This document shows positions 20,315-31,778 of a DNA stretch of 64,000 nt, in pieces (the first letter of the stretch is position 1; every line of letters begins with the position of its first letter). The notes beneath the pieces were generated by a model that did not search any database, was not told the origin of the DNA, and saw nothing but the letters and a program-made list of their open reading frames with translations. Source of the DNA: Chlorokybus atmophyticus (Eukaryota > Streptophyta > Chlorokybophyceae > Chlorokybales > Chlorokybaceae); assembly GCA_009103225.1 (NCBI GenBank), contig RHPI01003156.1, positions 829,339-893,338 on the forward strand, read 5' to 3'. A program made the translations under genes and the position numbers.

Positions 20315-22533
20315 CCAGCGCCAGCAGCACCGGTATTGTGTGTATCAACATCCTCATCATCGTCACTGCTGCTCAGTTCATATACAGGGAAATCGGGGAG
20401 CGCTGCACCACGTGGTGGGCGATGCATAAAAATAAGTTGAAAGCAGCGGCAGAAAGGACACTCAACTTGAGGGTGAGATCCTGTGCGCAGCTTCTTCAAG
20501 CACTGATGGCACAGTGTAGCTCCGCAACATGGCATTGGTAGCAACGCTTCCACTGGCTTTTGCTCGCAGCAGATCCCGCATGTGTTATCTTCAATATCTA
20601 CCACGCGCTTGCCCTTGTAGTCCTGGCGCACATGTTGCTGCATTTCTTCGGTTGTTGCTGCTTTACGCAGCAACGGGGCAACTGTGCAGAGGTAGGTACA
20701 AAGCTTCTCCCAGAGTGTTTGGTATAGTTGCAGTTGCAGCTGCCTTTTAACATCTCTGCGATTGAGGAGCGATACCTGGTACACCAACCAGTGAACACCA
20801 AAGTGTTGCATTTGTTGATAGTTGTCATAATTGTAACTGTTCAGTACCTATCCGTCAAGGTCGATCTCTTTCAACATGTACTTTGCCAAGCTGTTCAACT
20901 CTTTTCTGGTGACTTTCAGTTCCAACTGAAAGCTCTCGAACTGCACGCCATTGGGTTCAACGCGCTCACAACATCGCCAGTTTGCCGTTTAAAGACGCAG
21001 GACGCTTGTCAGCTCTGCGATCTACAATAGCAAGTCACTTGCTGGTTAATCAAACAGTGCAGGAATACATACCTTTTTTTTGTGTGCAGCAACTGTCTGG
21101 TTGGCTTTTCCAATGTGGCATTGCAGACGCGCCAATTTTGCATCGTTATGCTTATTGTGTTGCTGCAATTGTGAGGCCCTGCGCTAAGCTTCATTCAGCT
21201 GCTTGCGTAAACCCACGATGCTTGCTGCGTCTGCGTTTTTAACGCTTTCTGTCATTTTTACGTGCTCAGCACGCTTCAGGTCAGCAGAGCGTTGTTCTGC
21301 AGCAGCATGGCCTGCACGCAGACCATTAAGTTCAGTGATCATTTTCAACAGCTTTGCAGCGATTTGGGGATTAGGCTGTGTCTGGTTTTGGCGTAGCTGC
21401 TCTGCTTGCTTCAGGTTGCGCTCGCGAAGGACTGTGTTCTCGTCAACTAGTTTGAAATCTGCAAACAATGCCATCAGTGGTGTGTTAAAACAATGGCACA
21501 ATTTCCCTTACTTTTGTTTGTAGACGAATGTTGTTTTGTACTTCACGAAGCAGGTTGGCACTAAAGGTGTCGATAGCAACACGCATAAGCTCAGGTGTAA
21601 TTTGGTGAGTTGGCAAACGCGGCATTGCTTCCCCTGCATTCATATAGTTCACATGATCAGGTTGGAACCTCTGCAACGATGACATTGATCACCTGTTTCA
21701 GCGTCAGTGACATGAGACGTGGTGGGAGTAGCAGGCGCCATCGACAAATTCCTACGGCGCTACCGGATTCACACGAGAACCTGTTGGGATACATGCACTG
21801 AATGAAACCGTTGATGTCACCACGAAGCAGTCACGTCTTTGTTGGCACCGTTAAGGCACTGGCATTGGTGGCTTCGATGAGGTCAGGATCGTATAAGATT
21901 TTAACAGGGTGCAGAACATCATGCAGCGACGGTGGCAGGGGGGTTGTTTGCTGTGAAGGCCACGTTCCAGCAACTGGCATAAAGGCACCCACAGTAGGAT
22001 TGAAGTTGTGTCGTGCTAGTGCAGCCCGACCCTAAGTGGCAACAAGTACATAAACATGATAAGAATCCCACATAAGTCCGTTCAATGTGCCTAATCATGC
22101 ACACAGCAACATGCACTCATAGTAAATTGACAGTGACATTGCACATTGTTAAACTCCCAGGCTGTGGAGCAGTTTGCTACTCGACCCGTGCACAATGCAT
22201 GCCACCATGCAGGACTCACCAGATCCAACCAGTACTTCAGCAAGTCGTCTTGCTGTTGGCGTGTTAATGCATTGAAGGCGTCCTTGTGGATACCGCTAGT
22301 AAGGTGAGATTTAAAGTTTTGCACTCCCACTCTGGCGATCCAGCTTTTGTGTATGCCTGTGAGGATGCAGCCGTACATGCAACGAACGAAGTAACTTTCG
22401 AAGGTGGCAACACGCCGAGAACCCGCCATGGACATGAGTAAAAAGGCGACGCAATGCACCAACGAAACAACGCGGCGGCTATGCTCGACAATCTTGGCGT
22501 CGCTGTCGTCGAAGAGCTTGCATGCGACTTGGT
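20314..22533 (-). pseudogene. Coiled-coil RING-finger gene inside the inverted-repeat element, broken
   Basis: Minus-strand exon-like pieces: ~22533-22230 (FESYFVRCMYGC...; ends LKYWLDL before GTGAGT); ~22027-21700 (Pro-rich; TGA inside); ~21662-21497 (ends NIRLQTK); 21463-~21070 (coiled coil rich in Q, K, E, A with one TAG after RKQLNEA at 21188); ~20960-20315. The last piece has a TAG near 20854 and then a RING at 20449-20580: CGIC, CCGATLC, HQC, CPFC. The usual His is Ala/Thr, as in CC-type RING variants. After it comes an acidic tail (ELSSSDDDEDVD) that runs into a poly-G/N gap. RING proteins are usually ubiquitin ligases. The N-terminal part is not recognised. Confidence 0.5.
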
Positions 22534-22618
22534 TTCCGGGCCATGGTAGTCATCGACCATATCGCCCGGGCGCGTATGATATCCCATCATACGCAGACAC
22601 ATTACGCACGAACCACAG

Positions 22619-22833
22619 TTTGACTTGAACTCTGTTAACATGTTGCCCAGGGAACTCACGATGTCGAGCGACGCCGCGCCATATCACGTCATATGACATC
22701 ATATGCCGGCATATCAATCGCCGTGACACCATATGGTGTGATATGGGTTGCTATGGTGCGATGTTGCATACCATGTCGTGAGTTCCTTGTTGAAAGAGTT
22801 CAGTTAAATGTGACATAACCTCAATTAATATGA
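22619..22833 (-). repeat. Right terminal inverted repeat of the RING element
   Basis: Reverse complement of the left arm, with GGGAACTCACGATG near 22650 and CATGTCGTGAGTTCC near 22773 forming its own internal foldback. It ends TTAATATGA at 22833. Confidence 0.5.
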
Positions 22834-22874
22834 CGGCACCGGAAATTTATTTTGTGGTGACCTCAACTGAAGCG

Positions 22875-22964
22875 CATTGCACGCACAATACCATATGTGT
22901 GATATCCAACATATGCTGTTGAGCATATCGCGCCATATGATGCTGTATGCTAGCACATCAAACG

Positions 22965-22999
<35 letters not shown>

Positions 23000-23313
23000 A
23001 GTGACGCCATATGCTGTGCTGCAATGTCGCGCTACGTTGCGTCCGTCTCTCCTTGTATGCCTGTTGTGGCGGTGACATGGCGTGTGATCATTGACGTCAC
23101 TGAGTTAACAGAGTTCTGGTCACATTGCACGCATGATACCATATATGTGATATCCATCCATATGCTGTTGAGCATTTCGCGCCATATAATCCGGTATATT
23201 AGCACATCAAACGATATTCTATCAAGTGACGCCATATGCTGAGCTGCAATGTCGCGCTACGTCCCATCCGTCGTTGTCTTGGATGCCGGTTGTAGCGGTG
23301 ACATGGCGTGTGG
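22875..23313. repeat. Two direct copies of a ~200-bp CATATG-rich unit with an (AT)n run
   Basis: Copies at 22875-23087 and 23123-23313 share CATTGCACGCA, CATATGCTGTTGAGCAT, CACATCAAACGATATT and GTGACATGGCGTGTG. Copy 1 holds a (TA) run at about 22968-22998; copy 2 lacks it. They lie next to the right arm of the RING element and share CATATG words with it. Confidence 0.5.
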
Positions 23314-23522
23314 CAGGCCTCAGCCTGCACTGACGGATTGTACTGACAATTCTTGTGTGGTGACTCACTGGTGACGGCCGCCCGCCTCGCGCCCAATCAG
23401 CCGCATCACTAGTTGCGTCACAGTCGACAATAATTCGTGAGTCTCGCCTCTGGCATATAAGATAGGCGCCAGTGTTCTCACCGCCATGAAAACGACTATG
23501 CGATGACTTTAACGTAATCGTT

Positions 23523-23966
23523 CTACTTGTTTGAGCCTAGGTAAGCTCTGAAAATCGGTGTGTAGCTGTCATGGCTCATACACAATGCATACCAAGTGTT
23601 GTTTTCAAGTTTCATGATATGAACACGAGGTATTTCATACATTTGTGGCCATGGGCACATTGTGCACATCCATGCTAACACGCGCGTGTCTATGCATAGG
23701 CCACAATGCCTCGTGTACGCTTCTTCCTGGACGTGAGTATCCAAGTGACCTTCTCGATAACTTGTGGGACACGATACCACGCCATTACCCATCGGGACAT
23801 TGTGTGCGCGGCGAAGCCAATACGGTTTCACGCCCCCTAGCACACCAGTTAACGGGGAAGTATAAGGACCGTTTGCCTTATTTGCTCCTTTATGCATCAA
23901 AAGACATTCAACTAAATAGCCACGTTTCTTAGTGATCTTTATTTCTTTTATGCATTTGACAGCCAT
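23523..23966 (-). CDS. Unrecognised 147-residue ORF
   Basis: Open reading of 147 residues starting at 23966, with KEIKITKKRG near the N-terminus and several Cys. No family is recognised, and no splice sites or neighbour support it. The region 23330-24050 is otherwise featureless and leads into the LTR of element B. It may be chance. Confidence 0.5.
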   Translation of the reverse strand: MAVKCIKEIKITKKRGYLVECLLMHKGANKANGPYTSPLTGVLGGVKPYWLRRAHNVPMGNGVVSCPTSYREGHLDTHVQEEAYTRHCGLCIDTRVLAWMCTMCPWPQMYEIPRVHIMKLENNTWYALCMSHDSYTPIFRAYLGSNK

Positions 23967-24049
23967 TTCGCCTTTTCCGATCAGTCACAGGCATAGTATA
24001 TAAGGCAGTCTCGTTTCCATTTTATTGCGTGCTTCGAGCAGTTGCTCCC

Positions 24050-24487
24050 CTACTAATACAAGTTGCACCCCTACTAATACAAGTCCTTTGTGACAAGTGT
24101 TTGCTCGTACACTTGCATGCGCGTGTGAGTGACACTGTGCATGTTGTTGTGCTCATTTTGCATATTTGTATGCATATACTTGAGCTGCTGGTTAACCTGG
24201 GGGTGTAGGTTAGACGGTTCAGATCTTCTGATCTCTAATCCAACGGGCCATTCTTGTTTACACCGCCCAGCCTATCAGAAGGCTGAAGGCGGTACAGCGC
24301 GCGAGTTCCGCGCGTTTGTCGGACCTCGACCGGACTTTGCCGATCGCAACCGGCGTTTTCTAATCATCTAATCACTTGAGCTTTATAAACGCTTATTTAG
24401 GTAAGTGTCTGAGGGATTCTTACCCTCTATTCTCTTAGCTCTTATTCTTCTTGCCATACCATAGAGGGTGGACGGCCCCTCGCTTCC
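24050..24487 (+). repeat. LTR of gypsy copy B
   Basis: Matches the LTR at 7130-7801, including the CCGCCCAGCC hairpin (24265-24300) and the ACCCTCTATTCTCTTAGCTC segment. The left edge is uncertain; it probably begins near TGTGACAAG (24090) or slightly before. Confidence 0.5.
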
Positions 24488-24599
24488 TGGTATCAGAGCA
24501 AGTCTCGCCTACGCCAATCGGGCGTGAAAACATTTAAATAAAATCATGGGGGGGGTGGGGGGTGGGGGGGGTGTTACAATTGCAATAAACCTTGGGCCT

Positions 24600-25655
24600 A
24601 TCAGATTGGTACAATGAGTACTAACATCGGGGATTCTGTCAATGACGATATCAACCCTTAAGATATTGAGGAGGTTACCGACAATATGTATAGTAGGACT
24701 ATATATACATACTGTCGATATCCTCCTCTTAGTATTATCTGCAATAGTATTGCAGATATTACGACCAGTATTTCTGCCCCAAGAGCAGCGCCTATCGTGC
24801 CGAATTGGCACAAAAGAAATTTCCAACGCCAACAGTGATATTTTTTTAAGGAAATCCCATAAGGATGTTGGTCGGTGGATTTCGCACTCAGCGCGGGTGT
24901 ATCAGTGATCTAAGGATGAGAAGTTTAATTTAGCAACCACATGCTTGCGCAATGGCGCACAAGAATGTTTCGACTAGTCTGATTGTGATAGTTGGGGACA
25001 ATTTGAGAAAGCGCTCCGCGTGCGCATTGACACTGATGATTACAATATGTGGACGACGAAACCGAACAGTCGTAAACAAGAAGTTAGTAAACCAGTGCAA
25101 ACATACGCAGACGGCGTTCAAGTCCTCAAACTTGGGGGAAAACCTTCCCCGCAACGTGGCGCAAGGTACGCTTGATTCAAGGACTTCTCCCTCACCTACA
25201 TGAAGAGGTGATTGCACGCATACCTGAAACCTTTGGGGATGCAACATACTTTAGGTCCGCGTCCTCGATTCAATAGCAAACAAAGGCCAAAGCCAAAGAC
25301 AAAGACAAGGTCAATGCTGTAGTCCGGCATATAATGCACTTCAGAGAAAGGTTGATAACCTTATTCAAAAGCTTGAGCAATTAGCGCGAGCGAACTCTCA
25401 CACCCAATTAGTGAAGCAAACCAAGTACTGCAAGCACAAAGGCGATAACAAATGAGTCAAGCTACAGTGGTGCTAAGAAGAACTTTAACAGAAGCAACCT
25501 GCACTGCACATGTTGTAACAAATCGGGTGACACTGCAGGAGGATGCTTCATTAAAGAGAGGGATGATTTGCGCAAGTGCACAACAATTCCTTACAGCGAC
25601 AAGTGCAGCCAGTGAGTTTGCAAGACTTGGTCACTGAGGACAAAGCAAGTCTCGC
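24600..25655 (+). pseudogene. gag remnant of copy B
   Basis: Corresponds to 7915-8975, with the same leader, SHKDVGRWISHSARVYQ near 24855-24905 and a degraded knuckle (GDTAGGCFIK region, 25525). Multiple stops and a deletion around 25330 make it non-functional. Confidence 0.5.
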
Positions 25656-26103
25656 TTGTTGGCTACTTGACACTTGTTGGCTACTTGTGCGCGCCAAGCA
25701 TTAGATGCTCCTGAGTTGGAGACGCGGTACCTATCACGCTTTGTGACTGCCTTCCGCCAGCGCATATGTGTCACATTCCAGCGCGCGCAGGCCACAGCCA
25801 TTGGCTCTAGCTGCAGCTGCAGTGCACGCAGCCCCCTCCTTGCATGTGCACGATAGACAGCATGTAGCACTTGAGGACATTGCTCGTGTACTGCCTGCCG
25901 TATGATTGTGTTTGAGTAGGGTAGTATTGGACACCGCACACCAGTATCGCCAGTTGGCACCCGTGTAATGTATTCTTCCGTGTACCATGGTGCGTACGTA
26001 GCTATATGAAGCTGTTGCTTGGCGCCTTAGAAGAAGCGGTAGCGTTGGTTTTGTCGGCGTGAGCATTGTTGTCGGCGACGTTGTGGACCGCCTACCAGTC
26101 AAG

Positions 26104-27308
26104 ATGATCGACCACGTCGGGTTGGAAGTCAGGGACCTGGCCAGGAGCTTCCGCTTCTACTCCCGGACGCTGAAGGTGATCGGGTATGATCCGACAGACA
26201 GAGCCTGGCCTGCCATGGTATGGTATGGTAGAACAAGGTCGGCACGAAGCCTTATTTTGCCTGTCAGGTACTCGAAGTTTCCAGAGGAGATACCAAGTGG
26301 TGGGGTTCGAGAACGAGCAGGGCAAACCGGATTTTTGGCTCATCCAGAAGGTAGTCGCCGTTCGCGGCGACCACGTGGCTTTTACCGCACAGGTGCCAAC
26401 GCAATGCCCATGTGCAAGCGTTGCACATAGTGCAATACCTTTTTGCCACACTTCCTGTCTGGGTATAGCCTCGTGTTGAGCAGTGCATGCATGCCACCTT
26501 ATACCATATGCAAGGCCGTGCATGCACGGACGTTGGGTGCCAGATGCATGCATGCAATTGAGATTGTGTTTGCTCCACAGCTGTCATGCACACATGCACA
26601 CCAGCTCAAGGCAAGTGCATGTATGCTGTGCGTCATGCAGTGTACTTGTGCAAGGCAGATAGTGTGTGCAGAGAGAGAGGAGGAGGAGGAGGAGGTAGAG
26701 ACAGTGGACAAAAGCGGCTGGGAGAGTTCGGGCAAACTTGCGGCGCAGTTTGCCTGAGACCATAAACTGATTATGCCTTTGCAGACCCGTGAACAGGCCA
26801 GCAAGTGGTACGATACTGCCATTGCAGCGGGCGGCAAGGACAACGGTGCGCCAGGTGAGGAGTCTCAGCATTGCAGTTGACTGCGTTTGCTGTTGCGCAA
26901 CAGGGAGAGTAGTGAACTCCCTCGCATGCGTGTGTCACAATGCATCACTGCATGTCATGTGCACGCATGCATGCGCATGTATCATTGTGCATGTGCGTGA
27001 GCTTGCACATTCATGCACGTACATATGCATGCAGACACTGGACTTGCTTACATGCACAGCCACTGACCAACACTTTCCAACTACCTAACACCAACACAGA
27101 TGCCTTGCGTTTGCCTTCTTTTGTCAAAGGTTACCGGCCGCACAATCATCCCTTCTACTACGCGGCATGCGTGATGGACGCCGACGGCCACCGCCTGGAG
27201 GTTGTCTGCAACTACCTAACGAGGCCGCCGCACCACAGTAGAGGGAGTGTTTGTGCTGATGGTGGCGCATGCGTGCTTTGTATGGGTGTACAGTGTGGGC
27301 GCATGTAG
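26104..27308 (+). CDS. VOC-family (glyoxalase/bleomycin-resistance fold) protein
   Basis: Start ATG 26104 gives MIDHVGLEVRDLARSFRFY, the classic first beta-alpha unit of the family. Exons: 26104-~26183; ~26285-26392 (FENEQGKPDFWL, DHVAFTAQ); 26785-26854 (ASKWYDTAIAAGGKDNG, ends GCGCCAG before GTGAGG); 27130 onward (GYRPHNHPFYYAACVMDADG, then HRLEVVCNYL). The joined order matches short single-domain VOC proteins of about 125-130 residues. Family members use a metal in a paired beta-alpha-beta3 fold for lyase, isomerase or dioxygenase chemistry; the substrate cannot be told here. The stop is taken as TAG at 27306, but the protein may end earlier through another splice. Exon 1/2 borders are uncertain. 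Confidence 0.5.
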
Positions 27309-28880
27309 GAGACCGCAGTGATCAGTTGCTCCCATGGCAGCTGGACTCAGTGTGGCGCTTGTGTATGTAAGGGGTATGGTACGGTGGCAGCATGCATGGT
27401 GTGGACAATGCGAATGGCATGCATCAGCACAAGCATACACACGCTTTACACATCAAATTTAACCACCGGGCTAGTTCTATGGCTGCTTGCTACACTATAC
27501 CAATGCTAGCCCGCCCCGTTAGACATACAAGCATGCATTCAGGTAGGTGAGACCATGGCACTACCTGCTGCTTGCTACTGCTAGTGGATGCGCTGAGGGG
27601 CCCCAGCGCACCATTGCTTTGACGTGCTTGGTTTCTGTTTGCCTAATACTGACTTGCCAATCGTGCTCGCCGTGTGGTTGTTGCTATTGGTTGTGGGTTG
27701 TCACATCACTAAGCACATCACTAGTCCTAGAGTCCTAGCAAGTTCTTTGCCTACGTACACTTGTATAGTGGGTGTTCAGTATATTACAGTGTATGTCAGT
27801 ATACGAGTGGACAGTAGAGTGTAAATACAAGGTGTCTGACGGTTATTTGTACAGAAAGCGGCCGTTTGCGCTTGTGCCTTTTTATATATAGTGGTGGTTC
27901 ACTTGCGATGTTGTCAGCCCGGAAAGACTGCTTGCTTGTGGCGCAGCACAGGCTATTGCTCAAAGGTATGCTCACAAGAGAGCACTCACTACTATATGTA
28001 CAGATACATGGCATGTGCAGCGGGATGACTCACAATGACTGATTGCGTTCGCACTGCTGGGTTAGATTAGTATTGACAACACTCAAAGCACAGGACCAGA
28101 ATGGCTGTGCACGCCTTTCATATAAATACGATCAAGTCTGCACAGCGTGCCTCTGATTACTGTACCATGCGAGCACATGTCAACTCGGTGGAGTCTACAG
28201 CGATGGCACCAGCAGGAGTCACAACTGAACATCTCCTACCTACATACACGTACATGGGTGTACAGAATATGCAATGCGAGATTGTGTGTAGCGCACTGTG
28301 CTACTCTACAACTACCACGCTGAGGACAGCAACAACAGCGGCCGTAATGCTTGCTGCCAGAAGTTGCGCCCAGATTGGAACGACTGGCACTGTGCAGATG
28401 TTGCACCCACGCACCTTCCCGCACCGACGCAGCGATGCTGCAGGTATGCATGCAGGGACTGACACTTTACGGGGTTGTGGCATGGGTGTGCATGTAAACA
28501 ACAGAAGTGCATACCCCAGCGGTTCATGGTGTAACAGTAGTGCAAACTGTGTGTGTTTCTCTTGTGAGTGCTAGGCCTGCAAGTGTACTGTCACTTCAAC
28601 GTGTGCGACTGCATGTCTTACACGCGTGCATGCTACAGTTACCTTGACCTCGCACACGCACCTTGACCGAATGAGCGATCCGGCAACGCCCAAATTAGCT
28701 GACAGCAAGTGGCTGAAACTGAGCTTTAGCCAGCTGCAACATCTGCGCAGGCATGCCGACAGCAACGCCGAAGAGTAACCTCGCAGAACAAGCCACGCCA
28801 GCCCACGCCGGAGGCGCCGCCCATGTCGCCATACATCTCCCCGCCCACCCTCTAAATGCCAGCGCTGCCAACTTGCTGTC
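27309..28880. other. Intergenic region, no supported gene
   Basis: TGCATG-rich and AT/GC-mixed sequence. ORFs of 60-157 codons on both strands show no known motifs. The last ~250 bp before 28881 are GC-rich and lie upstream of the EamA transporter start, so probably hold its promoter and 5' UTR. Confidence 0.5.
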
Positions 28881-31778
28881 ATGGCGCTGGCGGGGTTTTT
28901 GGCGGGGTCACCGGCGGCATGGCTGAGGGTTGAGCAGCAGCAGACGCGGCTCTCTCCTTGGCGTTGCTGTCGTCATGCTGCTGGTTGCAGGAGGAGAAGC
29001 ACAAGCAGTGGTCTGAAGGTGAAGCTTGCTGCTGGAGGCTTGCCGAGGAGGCTAAAGAGGCAGAGTAGGCACAGGGTTAGGGTTGGCCAAGGTTATTCCT
29101 CTGTCGTTGTTGCGGAATCTAGCAAGGTTGAGGTGATTGAGGAGGAAGAGCAGAAGCCGGCTGAAGCAAGGCCTGATGATGGTCATCAACAAGCTGGAAG
29201 CAGCTCGGTTGAGGTAATTCAACCACAGCATCTTGCAATCATGTGGTGAGTGTATCGAACCATTCACGCACAATCATAGTCACCGTCCTCACATGCAATC
29301 AATGCACGCCATTGTCGAAACCACGCAGCACGTCACCAACAACTCTGCTGTCACTTACATGCGATGAGTTAACAGAGCTTGCTTCTTGTAGCTGGTGTTG
29401 GCGCTAGAACGCAATGCAAATACAAGAGCACAACGCAGCTCCCTTGAAGTTGATTCTCCATTGAATCAGCACAAGTTAGTATTGCTTTGTGTCAACAGAA
29501 TTACTCGCCAAAGTTGATTGTGAAATGTTATTCCCTCAACTGACATTTGGTTGTGTTGCTACGTTACTGTCTTTGTTGCTTCGTCTTGGCTTCAGTCATA
29601 TCACCACACTTCAGCATGTCACACGCAACTGGTCACCAAGGGTGAGCCAGTGGCTCCACTGAAGTGGTCCCCTGTTCTTGTCACTCAAAGTTGCTCATGG
29701 TTGGATGTAGCTCCTCCATGGGGAACGCTTTTCCTCGCATGGCTTGTTGACATTTTCTTGCAGAGAAAATCACTGCATGCTATGACTGTCTCTCAGCACT
29801 CTGTCAAACTGGTAGTTGCACATGCGATCACGTGACATGAAGTCTTGCACGCAGTTGATGTGGGCGCGTGCCGCGCTTGTGGCCACGCCCATACTCTGGG
29901 GCACATACTCGCCAGCGGTTCGATTAACTTACGCAGCGGAGGGAGCTCCAGTACCCAGCGCGTTGGCTGCCACTCGCTCGGGTCGGTCTGTTCACACATA
30001 TCGATTCTCAACCAAAACGATGGATAACATGAGCTGGAAAGACTCTCAATGCTGCACTCTGTTAACAGCATGGGTATGCTGTGTGTATGCAGTGCTGTTG
30101 CTGTTAGCCTTCGTGCCGTTTGTGCTGCGCTCCAGGCAGCAACACAGCAAGCGTGTTGTAGTCCCCGCAATGAGCGACAATGTCCACGAGCGCCCGTCTT
30201 TGTGGAAGGCCGCTCTTGAGCTCGCTTTGTGGAACACGTGCGGCACAGGCTTGCAAGTAAGTAGTCATGCGAGTTACTCTCAGTTCTGTTCACACATCAC
30301 TTGGACAACTGCAATTGCGGAATGTCTTGATGTTGATACTCTACTCAGGCGCTTGGCCTTATGTCGTCCACTGCAACGCGCGCGGGCTTTCTCATACAGC
30401 TGGCAACGGTGTTCGTTCCAGTGCTAGTGTCGTTGGGCGGGGGGGAGGTGTCGCTGACAGTCTGGGCCGCGTGCTTGCTTGCGCTTGGAGGGGTGGCTGT
30501 GATGGGCGGTGGAGGCACAGGACTGGGTGCAAGTGACACATCATGCCATTGCCTGTTTTTTTGCTTGACTGCCGGCTGTGCATTGGGCACAATTGGTCAA
30601 CACTAGGCTGTTGACACATACAAACATGCACACGCGCGCGCACGCATGGTCACACGCACACGCAGGAACGCGCGCATGTACGCACCCACACCCACCCACA
30701 CCCACACCCACCCACCCACCCACACACACACATACATTCACTCGTTGGCAGCAACGGCCTTTGGTAACGCTGATGAACCCACAGGTGACTTGGTCAGTCT
30801 TGGAAGCGGGGACATGTTCATTGTGCTGTCCGCCATGTCTTACGCAGTGTACACGGTGAGCTGAGTGAGTCGGGTGGTTTGTCACAGCATGTGTGGTTGT
30901 TACGTGTTTGCGTCACTAACACTGGCGCCTGACACATATACCAGGTGAGGCTGGGCGTGCATGCGGTGCGCCATCCCACACTGGAGTTAACGGCAGCAAA
31001 AGTGGCTGGCAACGCGGCCTATTCAATAGGTGTGTACGTACCGATTCATGGCTAGTGTATGCTACCGTATTGCTGCTTGCAGTAGTCATAATTATATTGC
31101 ATCGTGGTAAGCATTGTTCCAAAGCCATAGTTGGCTTGCAGGTTGGGCAGCGGTTGATGCGGGTGTACGAATAAACCAAGGCAGTGTCCTTCAGGTATGG
31201 GTTAACCAATTGCACATTGAGTTGGTGCGGAACTTGAACCAGACTCTTGTGGTGTGCGCGTTTGTTGCAGAGTATTGGAAGTGTTGGCCTTTCATGCGTT
31301 GGTGTGCATTGCAGACTATGTGGCCTGGCGCGAGTAACCTGATGTCGTGGCTGTTGGTGCTGTACACTGCAATTGCGCCTGGCGCGCTTGCTGCATACTT
31401 GCAGACATCCGGCCAAAGCAAAGTCCCTGCGGCTCAAGCGCAGGTACATTGACATTAGTAAAGCGTACACATATGCTTGCACTACAACAAACAGCAGGCA
31501 CTGTTGCATGGCTAGCAGAGAGATTGACTCTTGTCACATAGGGTGTACTGGATGTCTACCCCCATGAATGGCGCTATTGCTGTTACGCTTGCAGTACATC
31601 TGCTGGTTGATGATAATTATGTCACCATGTGTAGGTGCTTTATGCGCTGCAACCGATATGGTCTGCCATACTCGCGGCTGTGCTTCTGCACGAAGAGTCC
31701 TCACCACGGGCGTGGGCGGGAGGATCACTGATTGTCGTGGCTGCTTTGCTGCCGGCCATCCAACTGCGCAAGCGTTGA
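28881..31778 (+). CDS. EamA/DMT-family transporter with plastid-transit-like N-terminus
   Basis: Ten-helix drug/metabolite transporter fold expected in a membrane, here likely the plastid envelope. Exon 1 (28881-29213) starts MALAGFLAGSPAAWLRVEQQ, rich in Ala, Ser, Arg and poor in acid, then turns acidic (EVIEEEEQKP). Later exons: ~29852-29992 (ALVATPILWGTYSPAVRL), ~30088-30255, ~30350-30535 (RAGFLIQLATVFVPVLVSLG), ~30785-30857 (SGDMFIVLSAMSYAVYT), ~30946-31030, ~31141-31194, ~31297-31442 (LVLYTAIAPGALAAYLQT), 31635-31778 (VLYALQPIWSAILAAVLL...QLRKR, TGA). The motif order matches algal and cyanobacterial EamA carriers. The substrate is unknown. Middle exon borders are approximate; a (CACCC)n run fills one intron. 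Confidence 0.5.
30665..30735. repeat. (CACCCA)n/(CA)n microsatellite in a transporter intron
   Basis: A run of CACCCACACCCAC and CACACA words between the exons at ~30535 and ~30785. The complementary GT-rich ORFs are compositional artefacts. Confidence 0.5.

Larger units (their letters stand above)
19889..22833. mobile_element. Inverted-repeat element with internal RING/coiled-coil gene
   Basis: About 2.95 kb bounded by inverted repeats of ~220 bp: 19889-20114 and the reverse complement of 22619-22833, about 90% alike by eye. Outermost bases read TCATATTA on both sides; weaker similarity may extend ~15 bp further. The interior holds one broken minus-strand gene without a recognisable transposase. 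No clear target-site duplication was seen. It could be a foldback/MULE-like DNA element that captured or encodes the RING gene. Confidence 0.5.
24050..25660 (+). mobile_element. Truncated second copy of gypsy A (LTR, primer site, gag)
   Basis: 24100-25655 follows 7150-8975 closely: LTR, primer site TGGTATCAGAGC near 24488, G-rich tract, the leader hairpins and the gag remnant. Similarity stops at about 25650 right after the zinc-knuckle region, and the rest of the element is missing. Confidence 0.5.

Noticed and set aside
19889-22833. A bacterial-type insertion sequence or integron
   Set aside because: The interior gene has introns and a RING domain, and no DDE, tyrosine or serine recombinase motif is visible.
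28101-28574. 157-codon plus-strand ORF upstream of the EamA gene
   Set aside because: No family motif, no splice or codon support, and overlapping antisense ORFs of similar length; likely chance.
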